Source of the DNA: Kaistia sp. 32K
Lineage (GTDB): Bacteria > Pseudomonadota > Alphaproteobacteria > Rhizobiales > Kaistiaceae
Direction: 5' to 3'
Length of the DNA stretch: 64,000 nt
Assembly (NCBI RefSeq): GCF_016629525.1
Contig: NZ_AP024269.1
Location: 5,288,286 to 5,352,285 of the forward strand
Part shown: positions 16,078 to 24,507 of the stretch, piece by piece
Layout: every line of letters begins with the position of its first letter
Numbering within the stretch: the first letter of the stretch is position 1
Notes under the pieces: model-generated
What the model saw: the letters and a program-made list of their open reading frames with translations, nothing else
Told to the model about the DNA's origin: nothing
Databases searched by the model: none
Made by a program: the position numbers and the translations under genes

Positions 16078-17021
16078 GCGACGTCGTTGTGGACGATCCC
16101 CTTCGCGCGCAGGCGGTGCTGACGCCTCTGCCGCCATTTGCGCGTCCGTCCATCGGCCATCGCGCGGCGCCTTACGCGCTGGTCGGCCCGCTGATGCTCT
16201 TCCTCGCGGTCTTCACCCTGCTGCCGTCGGCGCTGATCCTGGTGTTTTCCTTCTTCAACATTGACATTCTGGCCGGGACCTACCGCTTCATCGGCCTCGC
16301 GAACTTCCGCAAGGCGATCAGCCACGGCGAGCTTCTCAACAGCCTCAAGGTCACCTTCCTCTATATCCTTCTCACCGTGCCGCCTTCGATGGTGTTCGGC
16401 CTCCTGGCAGCGCTTGCCATCCATGCGCTGAAGCGTGGCGCCGGCTTCTGGCGCGCCGTCTACTTCCTGCCGGTCGCCGCCACGCTGGTCGCCATGTCGA
16501 TCGTCTGGCGCTGGATGTTCCTCGCCAACAAGGGCGTCGTCGATCTGGCGCTCGAGCGCTGGACCGGGCTTTCCGACTGGCTGAACAGCCCGGCCTTGGC
16601 GCTGCCGGCGGTGGCGATCGTCGGCAACTGGCAGCAGATCGGCTTCGTCGCCATCCTCTATCTCGCGGGCCTCGCCAGCGTGCCGAAGCACGTGCTCGAA
16701 GCCGCCCGTGTCGACGGCGCCGGCGCCTGGAGCCGCTTCTGGCACGTCACCTGGCCGTCGCTCGGGCCGACGACCGTCTTCGCCGGCATCATCTCCAGCA
16801 TCGGCGCGCTGCGGGTGTTCGACACGATCGCCACCATGACGGCCGGCGGCCCGTCGCAGCGGACCGAAACGCTCGCCTATCTCATGTGGCAGCGGGGCAT
16901 CTACTTCTTCGACATCGGCGGCGGCGCGGTTGTCGCGCTCGTCCTCCTGGCGCTGGCGCTCGTCGCCACGGCCATCCAGCGCCGCATGACGGCAAGGCTC
17001 GAGAGAGCGGGATCACGATGA
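16074..17021 (+). CDS. Sugar ABC transporter permease, MalF/UgpA type
   Basis: A protein of 315 residues with six membrane segments: the first at about 40-62 (LMLFLAVFTLLPSALILVFSFF), the others from 95 to 300. The EAA loop that docks the ATPase is at about residue 205 (EAARVDGAGAWSRFWHVTWPSLGPT). The start at 16074 overlaps the MBL stop; longer frames upstream are shadows of that gene. With the next gene it forms the inner-membrane channel of a carbohydrate-type (CUT1) importer. Confidence 0.88.
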   Translation: MSDVVVDDPLRAQAVLTPLPPFARPSIGHRAAPYALVGPLMLFLAVFTLLPSALILVFSFFNIDILAGTYRFIGLANFRKAISHGELLNSLKVTFLYILLTVPPSMVFGLLAALAIHALKRGAGFWRAVYFLPVAATLVAMSIVWRWMFLANKGVVDLALERWTGLSDWLNSPALALPAVAIVGNWQQIGFVAILYLAGLASVPKHVLEAARVDGAGAWSRFWHVTWPSLGPTTVFAGIISSIGALRVFDTIATMTAGGPSQRTETLAYLMWQRGIYFFDIGGGAVVALVLLALALVATAIQRRMTARLERAGSR

Positions 17022-17863
17022 TGCGGAACGCCTCCAGCCGCCGTCCCGCCGCCGGCCAGCTCGCGCTGCACGGCGCGCTCGCGCTGGGCGCCGTCTTCAT
17101 GCTCCTGCCGTTCTGGCTGATGCTGCGCACCTCGCTCACGGCGCCGGACGATATCTTCTCCGGTGGCATGCTGGCTCTGTCGCACCCGACGCTCGAAAAC
17201 TACCTGCGCGTTTTCCGCGACGTGCCGGTGCTGCGCTACTACCTCAACGGCATCGTCGTCGTCGTCACCATCTTCCTCGGCCAGCTCGTCGTCTGCGTGC
17301 CGGCGGCCTATGCCCTGTCGCGGCTGCATTTCGCCGGCCGTTCGGCGAGCCTGTGGCTGGTGCTCGGCGCCATGATGGTGCCCTACCAGGTCACCGCCAT
17401 CCCGGTTTACGTGATCCTGTCGGGCCTCGGCCTCATCAACGGCCTCGGCGCGCTGATCCTGCCTTTCGTCGGCTCGGCCTTCAGCGTCTTCCTGCTGCGG
17501 CAGTTCTTCCTGACGATCCCGGCCTCCGTCTTCGAATCGGCGCGGCTGGACGGCGCCTCGCCGCTGCGGGTGCTGACCTCGATCGTGCTGCCGATGGCCC
17601 GCCCGGCGATCACCACCTTCGGCATCTTCAGCTTCGTCTCGCACTGGAACGACTATTTCTGGCCGTCCTTCGTGCTGCGCACCGATGCCGCGGCCACCGT
17701 GCCCTTCGGCATCGTGCGCTTTCTCGACCAGGAGCTTGGCTCGGAATACGGGCCGCAGATGGCGGCGGCGACGCTGACCGTTCTGCCGCTGCTGATCGGT
17801 TTCCTGCTTGCCCAACGACAGTTCATCAACGGCATGGCCATGAATTCCGGTCAGGTCGACTGA
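17018..17863 (+). CDS. Sugar ABC transporter permease, MalG/UgpE type
   Basis: A protein of 281 residues with six membrane segments and the EAA motif at about 181-201 (ESARLDGASPLRVLTSIVLPM). FSFVSHWNDYFWPS near residue 210 is typical of MalG/UgpE. The ATG at 17018 overlaps the stop of the MalF-type gene; a second ATG directly follows. It is the partner permease of the same importer. Confidence 0.88.
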   Translation: MMRNASSRRPAAGQLALHGALALGAVFMLLPFWLMLRTSLTAPDDIFSGGMLALSHPTLENYLRVFRDVPVLRYYLNGIVVVVTIFLGQLVVCVPAAYALSRLHFAGRSASLWLVLGAMMVPYQVTAIPVYVILSGLGLINGLGALILPFVGSAFSVFLLRQFFLTIPASVFESARLDGASPLRVLTSIVLPMARPAITTFGIFSFVSHWNDYFWPSFVLRTDAAATVPFGIVRFLDQELGSEYGPQMAAATLTVLPLLIGFLLAQRQFINGMAMNSGQVD

Positions 17864-17888
17864 CAATGACAACCCTTTGGAGAGTCAC

Positions 17889-19166
17889 ATGAAAAGTTCC
17901 GTTTCGAACCTTTCTGCGCTTCTGTCGGCCCTGCTGTGCGCCACCGCCGCCTCGACGCTTTCGCAGCCCGCCCGCGCCGCCGAGCCGATCCGTATCGTCT
18001 CCGGTCAGGAAAAGCAGAACGGCGACGTGCTGAAGACGATCTTCGGCGAGTTCAACGCGCAGAACCCGAACGACCCGGTCAATCTGGAGCTGGACAACAA
18101 GTCGGACGTCGACACCACCCAGAAGGTGCTGGCCGACATCGTCGCCGGCAGCGCCCCGGACGCCGTGCGCGTCACCGGCGCCGTGCTGCGCGCCTATGTC
18201 GATTCAGGCCGCGCCCAGCCGCTCGACAGCTGCCTCGCCTCGAAGCCGGAACTCGCCGCCGAGCTCGACAAGGGCCTGCTGGAAGGCTTCAAGGTTGGCG
18301 GCAAGCTCTCGGCCATGCCTTGGTACACCACGCTGCCGGCGCTCTTCATCAATGCCGATGCCTTCCGCGCCGCCGGTCTCGATCCCTCCAAACCGCCGCA
18401 GACATGGTCGGAACTGGAGGCGGCCGCGGCCAAGCTCACCAACAAGGACGCCCATAAATACGGCGTGCTGATGTACATGCCGAACACCTATGTCTACGAG
18501 GCGCAGGTCAAGTCGGCCGGCGGCCAGATCGTCGGCGCCGACGGCAAATCGGCGGTCGCCGGCCCGGAAAGCGTCGCGGTCATGGCCTTCGAACGCGGTC
18601 TGGTGGAAAAGGGCTACATGCCGGCGATCGCTCCCGGCGCCTTCTGGGGCCAGTTCGGCGCCATGTTCCAGTCCGGCGACGTGGCGATGCTGCTGGTCGC
18701 CTCCTCCGCCTATCCACAGCTGACCAAGAACGCCAAGTTCGACGTTGAACTCGCGCCGATGCCGGTGCGTGACGGCGGCACGCGCATCACCACGGCCTCC
18801 AGCAACGGCTTCGTCATGTTGGCGACCGATCCGGACCGTCAGAAGGCCACCTGCCAGGCGCTGCTGTCGCTGGTGACGCCCGAAGCCGTCGCCCTGACGG
18901 TGAAGGCGACCGCCTCCTCGCCGCACAATACGGCTGCTACGACCAACCCGGCGCTCCTCGGCGACTACTACAAGGCCCACCCCTCGCTGCTGTCGATCAA
19001 CGCCCAGCCGAGCGCGCCCTGGTACTCGGTGCCGGGCAAGGCCAATTCCGAGTTCCAGTCGAACTTCGGCGACATCCAGTACGAGATCCTGACCGGCGTC
19101 TCCACGCCGCAGGAGGGCCTCGCCAGGCTCGCGGACAGCATGAACGCCCTCCTCGAAGCCAATTGA
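17889..19166 (+). CDS. Extracellular solute-binding protein, family 1 (UgpB-like)
   Basis: A protein of 425 residues. The Sec signal peptide is residues 1-31, with cleavage after Ala-Arg-Ala. The mature part follows the UgpB/MalE pattern: DVDTTQKVLADIVAGSAPDAVRV, a GVLMYMPNTYVYEAQVKSAGG hinge, an FQSGDVAMLLVASSAY segment. It binds the substrate in the periplasm and delivers it to the two permeases. The ATG at 17889 has GGAG (17879-17882) six bases upstream; an in-frame TTG before it is not needed. Ligand unknown; similarity to UgpB would fit a phosphorylated glycerol-like compound. Confidence 0.88.
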   Translation: MKSSVSNLSALLSALLCATAASTLSQPARAAEPIRIVSGQEKQNGDVLKTIFGEFNAQNPNDPVNLELDNKSDVDTTQKVLADIVAGSAPDAVRVTGAVLRAYVDSGRAQPLDSCLASKPELAAELDKGLLEGFKVGGKLSAMPWYTTLPALFINADAFRAAGLDPSKPPQTWSELEAAAAKLTNKDAHKYGVLMYMPNTYVYEAQVKSAGGQIVGADGKSAVAGPESVAVMAFERGLVEKGYMPAIAPGAFWGQFGAMFQSGDVAMLLVASSAYPQLTKNAKFDVELAPMPVRDGGTRITTASSNGFVMLATDPDRQKATCQALLSLVTPEAVALTVKATASSPHNTAATTNPALLGDYYKAHPSLLSINAQPSAPWYSVPGKANSEFQSNFGDIQYEILTGVSTPQEGLARLADSMNALLEAN

Positions 19167-19176
19167 GGGCGGGTCG

Positions 19177-20304
19177 GTGAGCTCCCACGCGAACATCGCT
19201 TCCCCGCCGCCGACCGCCGCGCTCGCGCCGCCGCAGGTCGTCGTCGACAGGGTTCTGAAGACGCATCCGGGCGCGACGCGCCCGGTGCTGAACAACCTCA
19301 GCATCGAATGCCCGGCCGGCAAGGTGACGATCATCGTCGGCCCGTCGGGCTGCGGCAAGACCACGCTGCTGCGCAGCCTCTGCGGCCTGGAGACGATCGA
19401 CAGCGGCGCGATCCGCTTCGACCAGACCGAGGTCACCCATGTCGACGCCCAGAGACGCGGCGTCGCCATGGTATTCCAGAACTACGCCCTCTATCCGGCC
19501 AAGACGGTGGCGGAGAACATCGCCTTTCCCTTGCGCATGGCCGGCGTTGACGCCGCCGAACGAGCCAGGCGGGTGCAGGCGGCGGCGAGCCTCGTTCGGA
19601 TCGAGGCGCTGCTGGAGCGGATGCCGGCGCAGCTTTCCGGCGGCCAGCGCCAGCGCGTCGGCATCGCCCGGGCGATCGTGCGCGGTCCGCGCGTGCTCCT
19701 GATGGACGAGCCGCTGTCCAACCTGGACACGAAGCTGCGCACGGAAATGCGCATCGAACTGGCGACGCTGCAACGCCAGCTTGGCGCGACCACCGTCTAT
19801 GTCACCCATGACCAGTCGGAAGCGCTGGCGCTCGCCGATCACCTGGTCGTGCTGCGCGAAGGCGTGGTCGAGCAGTGCGGCTCGCCGGAAGCGATCTTCC
19901 GTCGGCCGGCGACGGCCTTCGTCGCCGATTTCCTCGGCTCGATGAACATCGTTTCCGGCACGCAGCAGGCAGAGCGCTTCGTTCCGAAGGAGGGCGGCGA
20001 GATGGCTTTGCCGGCCACCGCCGGGCGCGCCGCCGAAGGGCCGTTCTCGGTCGGCTTCCGCGCCGAGGAGGTCCACCTCGGCACGCCGGATGCGGCAAGC
20101 CTCTGCTTTTCCGCACAAGTCGTCCGCTCCGAATTGCTCGGCGCCGACAGCCTCGTGCACCTGTCGCTCGGCGGGGCGAGCCTGAAGGCGAGGCTCGCCG
20201 AGACGCTCAAGGCGGGCGAGGTCGTGCCATTGAAAGTCGAGGCGCGCCACCTTCACCTTTTCGACGCCGGCGGCCGCCGGATTTCGGCCGGAGACATCGC
20301 ATGA
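19177..20304 (+). CDS. ABC transporter ATP-binding protein, MalK/UgpC type
   Basis: A protein of 375 residues. Walker A GPSGCGKTT is at about residues 55-63, the Q-loop FQNYALYP near 107, signature LSGGQRQRV near 152, Walker B VLLMDEP near 174 and the switch VTHD near 208. The C-terminal 130 residues form the TOBE/OB regulatory domain of MalK-type ATPases. It powers the importer encoded upstream. The start is GTG at 19177, with a modest GGGCGGG upstream. It runs into the HAD gene with a 4-base overlap. Confidence 0.88.
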   Translation: MSSHANIASPPPTAALAPPQVVVDRVLKTHPGATRPVLNNLSIECPAGKVTIIVGPSGCGKTTLLRSLCGLETIDSGAIRFDQTEVTHVDAQRRGVAMVFQNYALYPAKTVAENIAFPLRMAGVDAAERARRVQAAASLVRIEALLERMPAQLSGGQRQRVGIARAIVRGPRVLLMDEPLSNLDTKLRTEMRIELATLQRQLGATTVYVTHDQSEALALADHLVVLREGVVEQCGSPEAIFRRPATAFVADFLGSMNIVSGTQQAERFVPKEGGEMALPATAGRAAEGPFSVGFRAEEVHLGTPDAASLCFSAQVVRSELLGADSLVHLSLGGASLKARLAETLKAGEVVPLKVEARHLHLFDAGGRRISAGDIA

Positions 20305-20954
20305 CGCACTACACCCACGCCATCTGGGACTGGAACGGCACGCTCCTCGACGATTTCGAGATCACCGCCCGCATCACCATCGACGCGATGGCGGATCTCG
20401 GCGTTCCCGGCATCACGCCGGAGCAGGTGCGCCACGAATACCGCCGGCCGCTCAAGGCGTATTTCTCCAGCCTCCTCGGCCGCGAGGCGGACGCGGCGGC
20501 GCTCGCCCATCTCGGCGGGCGCTACGACATCCTCTATGGCGAGCGCATGCACGCCCAGCCGCTCGCCACCGATGCGATCGACGCGCTGAACGCCATCGGC
20601 CAGGCTGCGACGCAATCGCTGCTGTCGATGGCGCCGCACGCGCAGATCGACGCGCTGATCGACCATCACGACTTGCGCGGCCATTTCGTGCTGGTTCAGG
20701 GCTTCGCCGGCACCGGCCATCCGACCAAGCACGAAAGCCTGCTTTCCCATTGCGCGGCACTCGACCTGCCGGTGGAGGGCTGCTGCCTGATCGGCGACAC
20801 GGTCGACGATTTCGAGGCGGCGGCCGCCGCCGGCATGGGCGCCATCCTGGTCGCCACCGGCATGCAGTCGCGCGCCAAGCTCGAGGCGACCGGCGCCCCC
20901 GTCACCGGCACGCTGCGCGAGGCCGCCTCCCTGTTCCTCGGCCGGCCGCTCTGA
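20301..20954 (+). CDS. HAD family phosphatase, phosphoglycolate-phosphatase-like
   Basis: A protein of 217 residues. Motif I is DWNGTLLDD at residues 10-18, with the nucleophile Asp10; the usual DxDGTL has Asn in place of the second D-G pair's Asp, a known HAD variant. Lys is in HPTKHES, and motif IV is GDTVDDFEAAAAAG, where phosphatases of the Gph group hold the second acidic pair. A four-helix cap lies between residues 20 and 85. It overlaps the ATPase gene by 4 bases. It probably removes phosphate from the imported compound or a breakdown product. Confidence 0.78.
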   Translation: MTHYTHAIWDWNGTLLDDFEITARITIDAMADLGVPGITPEQVRHEYRRPLKAYFSSLLGREADAAALAHLGGRYDILYGERMHAQPLATDAIDALNAIGQAATQSLLSMAPHAQIDALIDHHDLRGHFVLVQGFAGTGHPTKHESLLSHCAALDLPVEGCCLIGDTVDDFEAAAAAGMGAILVATGMQSRAKLEATGAPVTGTLREAASLFLGRPL

Positions 20955-20980
20955 GCGGCCCGAAAGACGAGACGACGAAT

Positions 20981-21646
20981 ATGCACAACGCCACCGACAT
21001 CGATTGCCTGACCGCGGCGCTCGAGTTCGAATTCGCGGGCTTTGCCGGCGCCGACGCCAGCCACGACGTCCACCACGCGCGCCGGGTGAAGCAGGCCGCG
21101 CTCGAGATCGCCGACATCGAGGACGGTGCCGCGGATCGCCGGATCCTGGTCGCGGCCGCCTATCTGCACGACATGGTCAACCCGCCGAAGGATTCGCCCG
21201 ACCGCGCCAAGGCTTCGGCGCTGTCGGCGGAGGCGGCCGGGCCGGTGCTCGCCCGGCTCGGCTTCGACGAAGCCGAAATCGTCGCCGCCCGGCACGTCAT
21301 CGTCGCCCACAGTTTCTCGGCAAACATCACGCCGGAAACGCTGGAGGCGCGCATCCTCCAGGACGCTGACCGGCTCGATGCTCTCGGCGCGATCGGCATC
21401 GCCAGAACCTTCTATATCGCCGGCCAGCTGTCATGCTCGCTCTTCGACGGCGACGATCCCTTCGCCGTCTCGCGGCCGATCGACGACCGCCGCAACGCGC
21501 TCGACCACTTCAAGGTCAAGCTTCTCGGCCTTGCCGACCGCATGACGACGGCCGGCGGGCGGCGGCTCGCCGAAGCCCGCGTCGCGGTGATGCGCGATTT
21601 CCTGAACGCGCTCGGGACCGAGCTCGGCCATCCGTCGCCCTGGTAG
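20981..21646 (+). CDS. HD-domain phosphohydrolase (YpgQ/YedJ-like)
   Basis: A protein of 221 residues. His-Asp-x2-His-His-Ala-x-Arg-Val (about residues 28-36) and AYLHDMVNPP (about 60-69) give the HD metal site; LQDADRLDALGAIGIAR is the third, strongly conserved motif of YpgQ/YedJ nucleotide pyrophosphatases. A Mn-dependent phosphohydrolase acting on nucleotides or similar phosphoesters is likely. It follows the HAD gene by 26 bases and belongs to the same operon. Confidence 0.78.
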   Translation: MHNATDIDCLTAALEFEFAGFAGADASHDVHHARRVKQAALEIADIEDGAADRRILVAAAYLHDMVNPPKDSPDRAKASALSAEAAGPVLARLGFDEAEIVAARHVIVAHSFSANITPETLEARILQDADRLDALGAIGIARTFYIAGQLSCSLFDGDDPFAVSRPIDDRRNALDHFKVKLLGLADRMTTAGGRRLAEARVAVMRDFLNALGTELGHPSPW

Positions 21647-21722
21647 CCCTCCTCCGGGCGAGGCGCGGCCGGCCGCCTGATCCAGAGATCCAGAAACAAA
21701 ACCAAGCAGGGAGCAGCCTTCG

Positions 21723-23990
21723 TTGGACAACAGCCAGACGCCGATCGAAACGGCCATCATCGACATCAGCGCGCCTTGGGTCGTCGACCTGTCCGGCCTT
21801 TGGCATTTTCGCCCGGATCCGAAGGGGCTTGGCGAGCATTATCCGGAGCAATTGCACTATTCGCACGCCGATGATGCCCGCTGGATGGAGCCGGAGCATC
21901 CGATCGACCGCTGGTCGACCCTCCGCGCGCCGGGTAGTTGGACCGCGCAGGGGCATGCCGGCCTGAAGATCGGCTGGTATCGCCGCAGCTTTTCGCTGCC
22001 GCCGCGCCAGGCCTCCTCGCGCTATCGCCTCGATTTCGAAGGCGTCGACTATAACGCCGACGTTTGGCTGAACGGTCGCTATCTCGGCTCGCACGAGGGC
22101 TACCTCGGACGTTTCGGCTTCGATATCGGCGAATGGCTGGACGAGGGCGAGAACATGCTGGTCGTGCGGGTCGAGGCACCCGACGATGTGCTCGGAGAGG
22201 AGAGCGAATTCGGCCAGCTGAAGACGCTCTTCAAGGGCGCGCTCGGCCGCTGGGACATGAACGACCCCGAATCGAAGCCGGCCGGCATCTGGGGCAAGGT
22301 CACGGTTCGCCATACCGGCAGCGCGCGGATCGAGGCCGTCCGCATTGCCGGCGAGCCGCTGGACCTGCCGCCGCGCGGGCAGCCGGACGCCAGGGTTCCG
22401 GTGCAGGGCGTCGTCGAGGTTGCGCTCACCCATACCGGCGAAGCGGCGCCGCCGACGCGGTTGCGCTGGTCACTCGCCGCGGCCGGAGGCGGCGCCGTCG
22501 TCGCCAGCGGCGAGACCGCGCTCGCCCCGATTGCCGGCGAGCGTCGGGTCAGCCTGGATTTCAGGATCGAGGCGGCCGGCCTTTGGTGGACGTGGGATCT
22601 AGGCCCGCAAAATCTCTATGAGCTGAGCGTCGTGCTGGAGCAGGAGGACGGCGTCTCCGACGAGGCGCGGCTGACCACCGGCTTTCGCAAGCTGGAGTTT
22701 GGCGAGGGTTGGGATCTCCGGCTGAACGGCGTCTCCTTCTTCCAGCGCGGCGCCAACTACCTGTCCGACCTCGATCTGTCCTCCATGACGGCGGCTCGCT
22801 ATGAGCGGGACGCCGAGCTGTTCCGTCAGGCGAACCTCAACACCGTCCATCCCTTCTGCCTGATGGAAAGGGACGAATTCTACCGGGTCTGTGACCGGAG
22901 CGGGTTGCTCGTCTACCAGGACTTCCCGATCTGGACGACCGGCGGCATCACGAGCGATTTCGCGCGCGCCTCCGTGCGCCAATTCGACGAGATGCTCGAC
23001 CGTCTCCAGGCCAATCCCTCGGTGGCGATCTGGAATTTCGGATCGCAACCGAGCGTCGCCAATTTCGAAAAGCACTGTTCGGCGCTGGTCGAGCGCGCCC
23101 GCGCCCGCGATCCGCAGCGCATCGCCCATTACGGCAACGCGGCGATTTCCTACGATCCGGCCGACCGGGTCCATCCGGTCGAATCCTTCTTCTGGTCGGA
23201 AAGCCAGGCGACGCGGCTGGAGGCCAAATACGGCTGGCGGCGCGACTGCCATATGTATCCGGGCTGGTATTTCGGTGCGATCGAGGACATCGACAAGGCG
23301 CCAGAGAGCCACTTCGGCTTCGTTTCCGAATTCGGTGGCCAGGCGCTGCCGGGAGCCGACGATCTCGCCGCTTTCCTCGACCTGTCGACGGACACCATCA
23401 ACTGGCCGGCGCTGGCGCGACGTTGCGCCCAGCCGGTGCTGATGCGCCGGAATTTCCGCGACATCGAGAGCCTGCGCGAACTGATCGAGCGCAGCCAGGA
23501 CCATCAGGCCCGGCTCCTGAAGCACCACATCGAATTCATTCGCTCGAAGAAGGGCGATCCCTGCCACGGCCTGCATGTGTTCGCCTTCAACGATTGCTGG
23601 CCGGCCGTCACCTGGTCGATCGTCGGCTATTCGCGCACGCCGAAGAAGGCCTATTTCGAGGTCCGGCAGTCGATGGCCCCGGTGCAGGCGTTCTGGAACG
23701 GCTGGACCCGAGAGCGCGCCGCCGGCCAGCCCGTCCTCCTCGACTTCTCGCTCGTCAATGACGGCGCGGAGCCGCTGCACGATGGACGGCTCGAAATCAT
23801 CATCGAGGCCCCGGACGGCTCGCAATTCTCGACCGTGGCGACCATCGATACGTTCGGAACGCAGGCGGCCGCCAAATACCAGTTGGAATGCCTTCTGCCC
23901 GAGGTCGGCGGGGAATGCGTCCTGACCACGCGACTGAACTTCGCGGGCGGGGAGACGGTGACGAACCGCTATGTCTTCGGCGTCACCTAG
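21723..23990 (+). CDS. Glycoside hydrolase family 2 protein lacking the usual acid/base Glu
   Basis: A protein of 755 residues from a TTG start at 21723 (GGGAG about 9 bases upstream). Sugar-binding jelly roll about 20-200 (GSWTAQGHAGLKIGWYRRSF, FEGVDYNADVWLNG), an Ig-like domain to about 315, then a TIM barrel. The nucleophile is Glu536 in VSEFGG. The acid/base position after NPSVAIWNFG is Ser441-Gln442, where beta-galactosidase, mannosidase and glucuronidase relatives have Asn-Glu. No signal peptide, so cytoplasmic. It ends the ABC operon, 76 bases after the HD gene. Activity may be altered or absent. Its stop shares CTAG with the Rrf2 gene. Confidence 0.82.
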   Translation: MDNSQTPIETAIIDISAPWVVDLSGLWHFRPDPKGLGEHYPEQLHYSHADDARWMEPEHPIDRWSTLRAPGSWTAQGHAGLKIGWYRRSFSLPPRQASSRYRLDFEGVDYNADVWLNGRYLGSHEGYLGRFGFDIGEWLDEGENMLVVRVEAPDDVLGEESEFGQLKTLFKGALGRWDMNDPESKPAGIWGKVTVRHTGSARIEAVRIAGEPLDLPPRGQPDARVPVQGVVEVALTHTGEAAPPTRLRWSLAAAGGGAVVASGETALAPIAGERRVSLDFRIEAAGLWWTWDLGPQNLYELSVVLEQEDGVSDEARLTTGFRKLEFGEGWDLRLNGVSFFQRGANYLSDLDLSSMTAARYERDAELFRQANLNTVHPFCLMERDEFYRVCDRSGLLVYQDFPIWTTGGITSDFARASVRQFDEMLDRLQANPSVAIWNFGSQPSVANFEKHCSALVERARARDPQRIAHYGNAAISYDPADRVHPVESFFWSESQATRLEAKYGWRRDCHMYPGWYFGAIEDIDKAPESHFGFVSEFGGQALPGADDLAAFLDLSTDTINWPALARRCAQPVLMRRNFRDIESLRELIERSQDHQARLLKHHIEFIRSKKGDPCHGLHVFAFNDCWPAVTWSIVGYSRTPKKAYFEVRQSMAPVQAFWNGWTRERAAGQPVLLDFSLVNDGAEPLHDGRLEIIIEAPDGSQFSTVATIDTFGTQAAAKYQLECLLPEVGGECVLTTRLNFAGGETVTNRYVFGVT

Positions 23991-24409
23991 CCGGGGGCGG
24001 GGCTGAACTCGCGGGCGATGTCGGCCAGCGAGATCTTCCCGAACTCCTCGGCGAGAAGGGCTTCCGCCTTTTCCATCGCGCCTGTGAGCCGCGTATTGAC
24101 CGCGCGCTCGACGGGGCAGGAAGGATGGTCCGAGGAGGGGCTCATCGTGAAGACCGGGGCGTCGGTGATGGCGCGCAGGATGTCGAGCACGGTGACGTGC
24201 TCGGGATCCCGCACCAGTCGCCAGCCGCCGCCCGGGCCGCCTTCCGAGGACACGATGCCCTGCTGCTTCAGCTTGGCCATCGTCCGGCGCACGACGACGG
24301 GGTTGGTGTTCAGCATCAGGGCGATGGTTTCTGATGTCTCGGTCCCGCCCAGCAGCTGCATGTGAACGAGAACGTGGAGCATCCGGGGCAGGCGGCTGTC
24401 GCTCGGCAA
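23987..24409 (-). CDS. Rrf2 family transcriptional regulator
   Basis: A protein of 140 residues. The winged helix-turn-helix is about residues 8-80 (ETIALMLNTNPVVVRRTMAKLKQQGIV, wing GGPGGGWRLVRDP). Only one Cys remains (in HPSCPVE), so the three-Cys iron-sulfur site of IscR/NsrR is absent and the sensor is probably a single thiol or another ligand. It is divergent from an epoxide hydrolase gene and probably represses it through the operator at 24431-24451. It converges on the GH2 gene, sharing a CTAG at the stops. Confidence 0.85.
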   Translation of the reverse strand: MPSDSRLPRMLHVLVHMQLLGGTETSETIALMLNTNPVVVRRTMAKLKQQGIVSSEGGPGGGWRLVRDPEHVTVLDILRAITDAPVFTMSPSSDHPSCPVERAVNTRLTGAMEKAEALLAEEFGKISLADIAREFSPAPG

Positions 24410-24430
24410 GGCGAAGTCCTCGGGATCTGA

Positions 24431-24484
24431 CCGTAACTTTCTATGTTACGGATTATTGACGAGATCGAATGCGTAACTTATACA
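24431..24484 (+). promoter_or_regulatory. Operator and promoter of the epoxide hydrolase gene
   Basis: CCGTAAC-N7-GTTACGG (24431-24451), a perfect dyad, and a third half-site GCGTAAC (24471-24477). A promoter fits between and around them: -35 TTGACG (24456-24461), 17-base spacer, -10 TATACA (24479-24484). The third half-site lies between the two boxes, so a bound Rrf2 protein would block polymerase. The predicted RNA start near 24491 excludes translation from the ATG at 24469. Confidence 0.65.
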
Positions 24485-24507
24485 GTTTCGCATTCGAGAG
24501 GTTCAAA

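Noticed and set aside
24469-24507. Earlier ATG of the epoxide hydrolase
   Set aside because: It lies inside the operator and upstream of the predicted RNA start; ATG 24508 has a good binding site and gives a proper twin-arginine signal.
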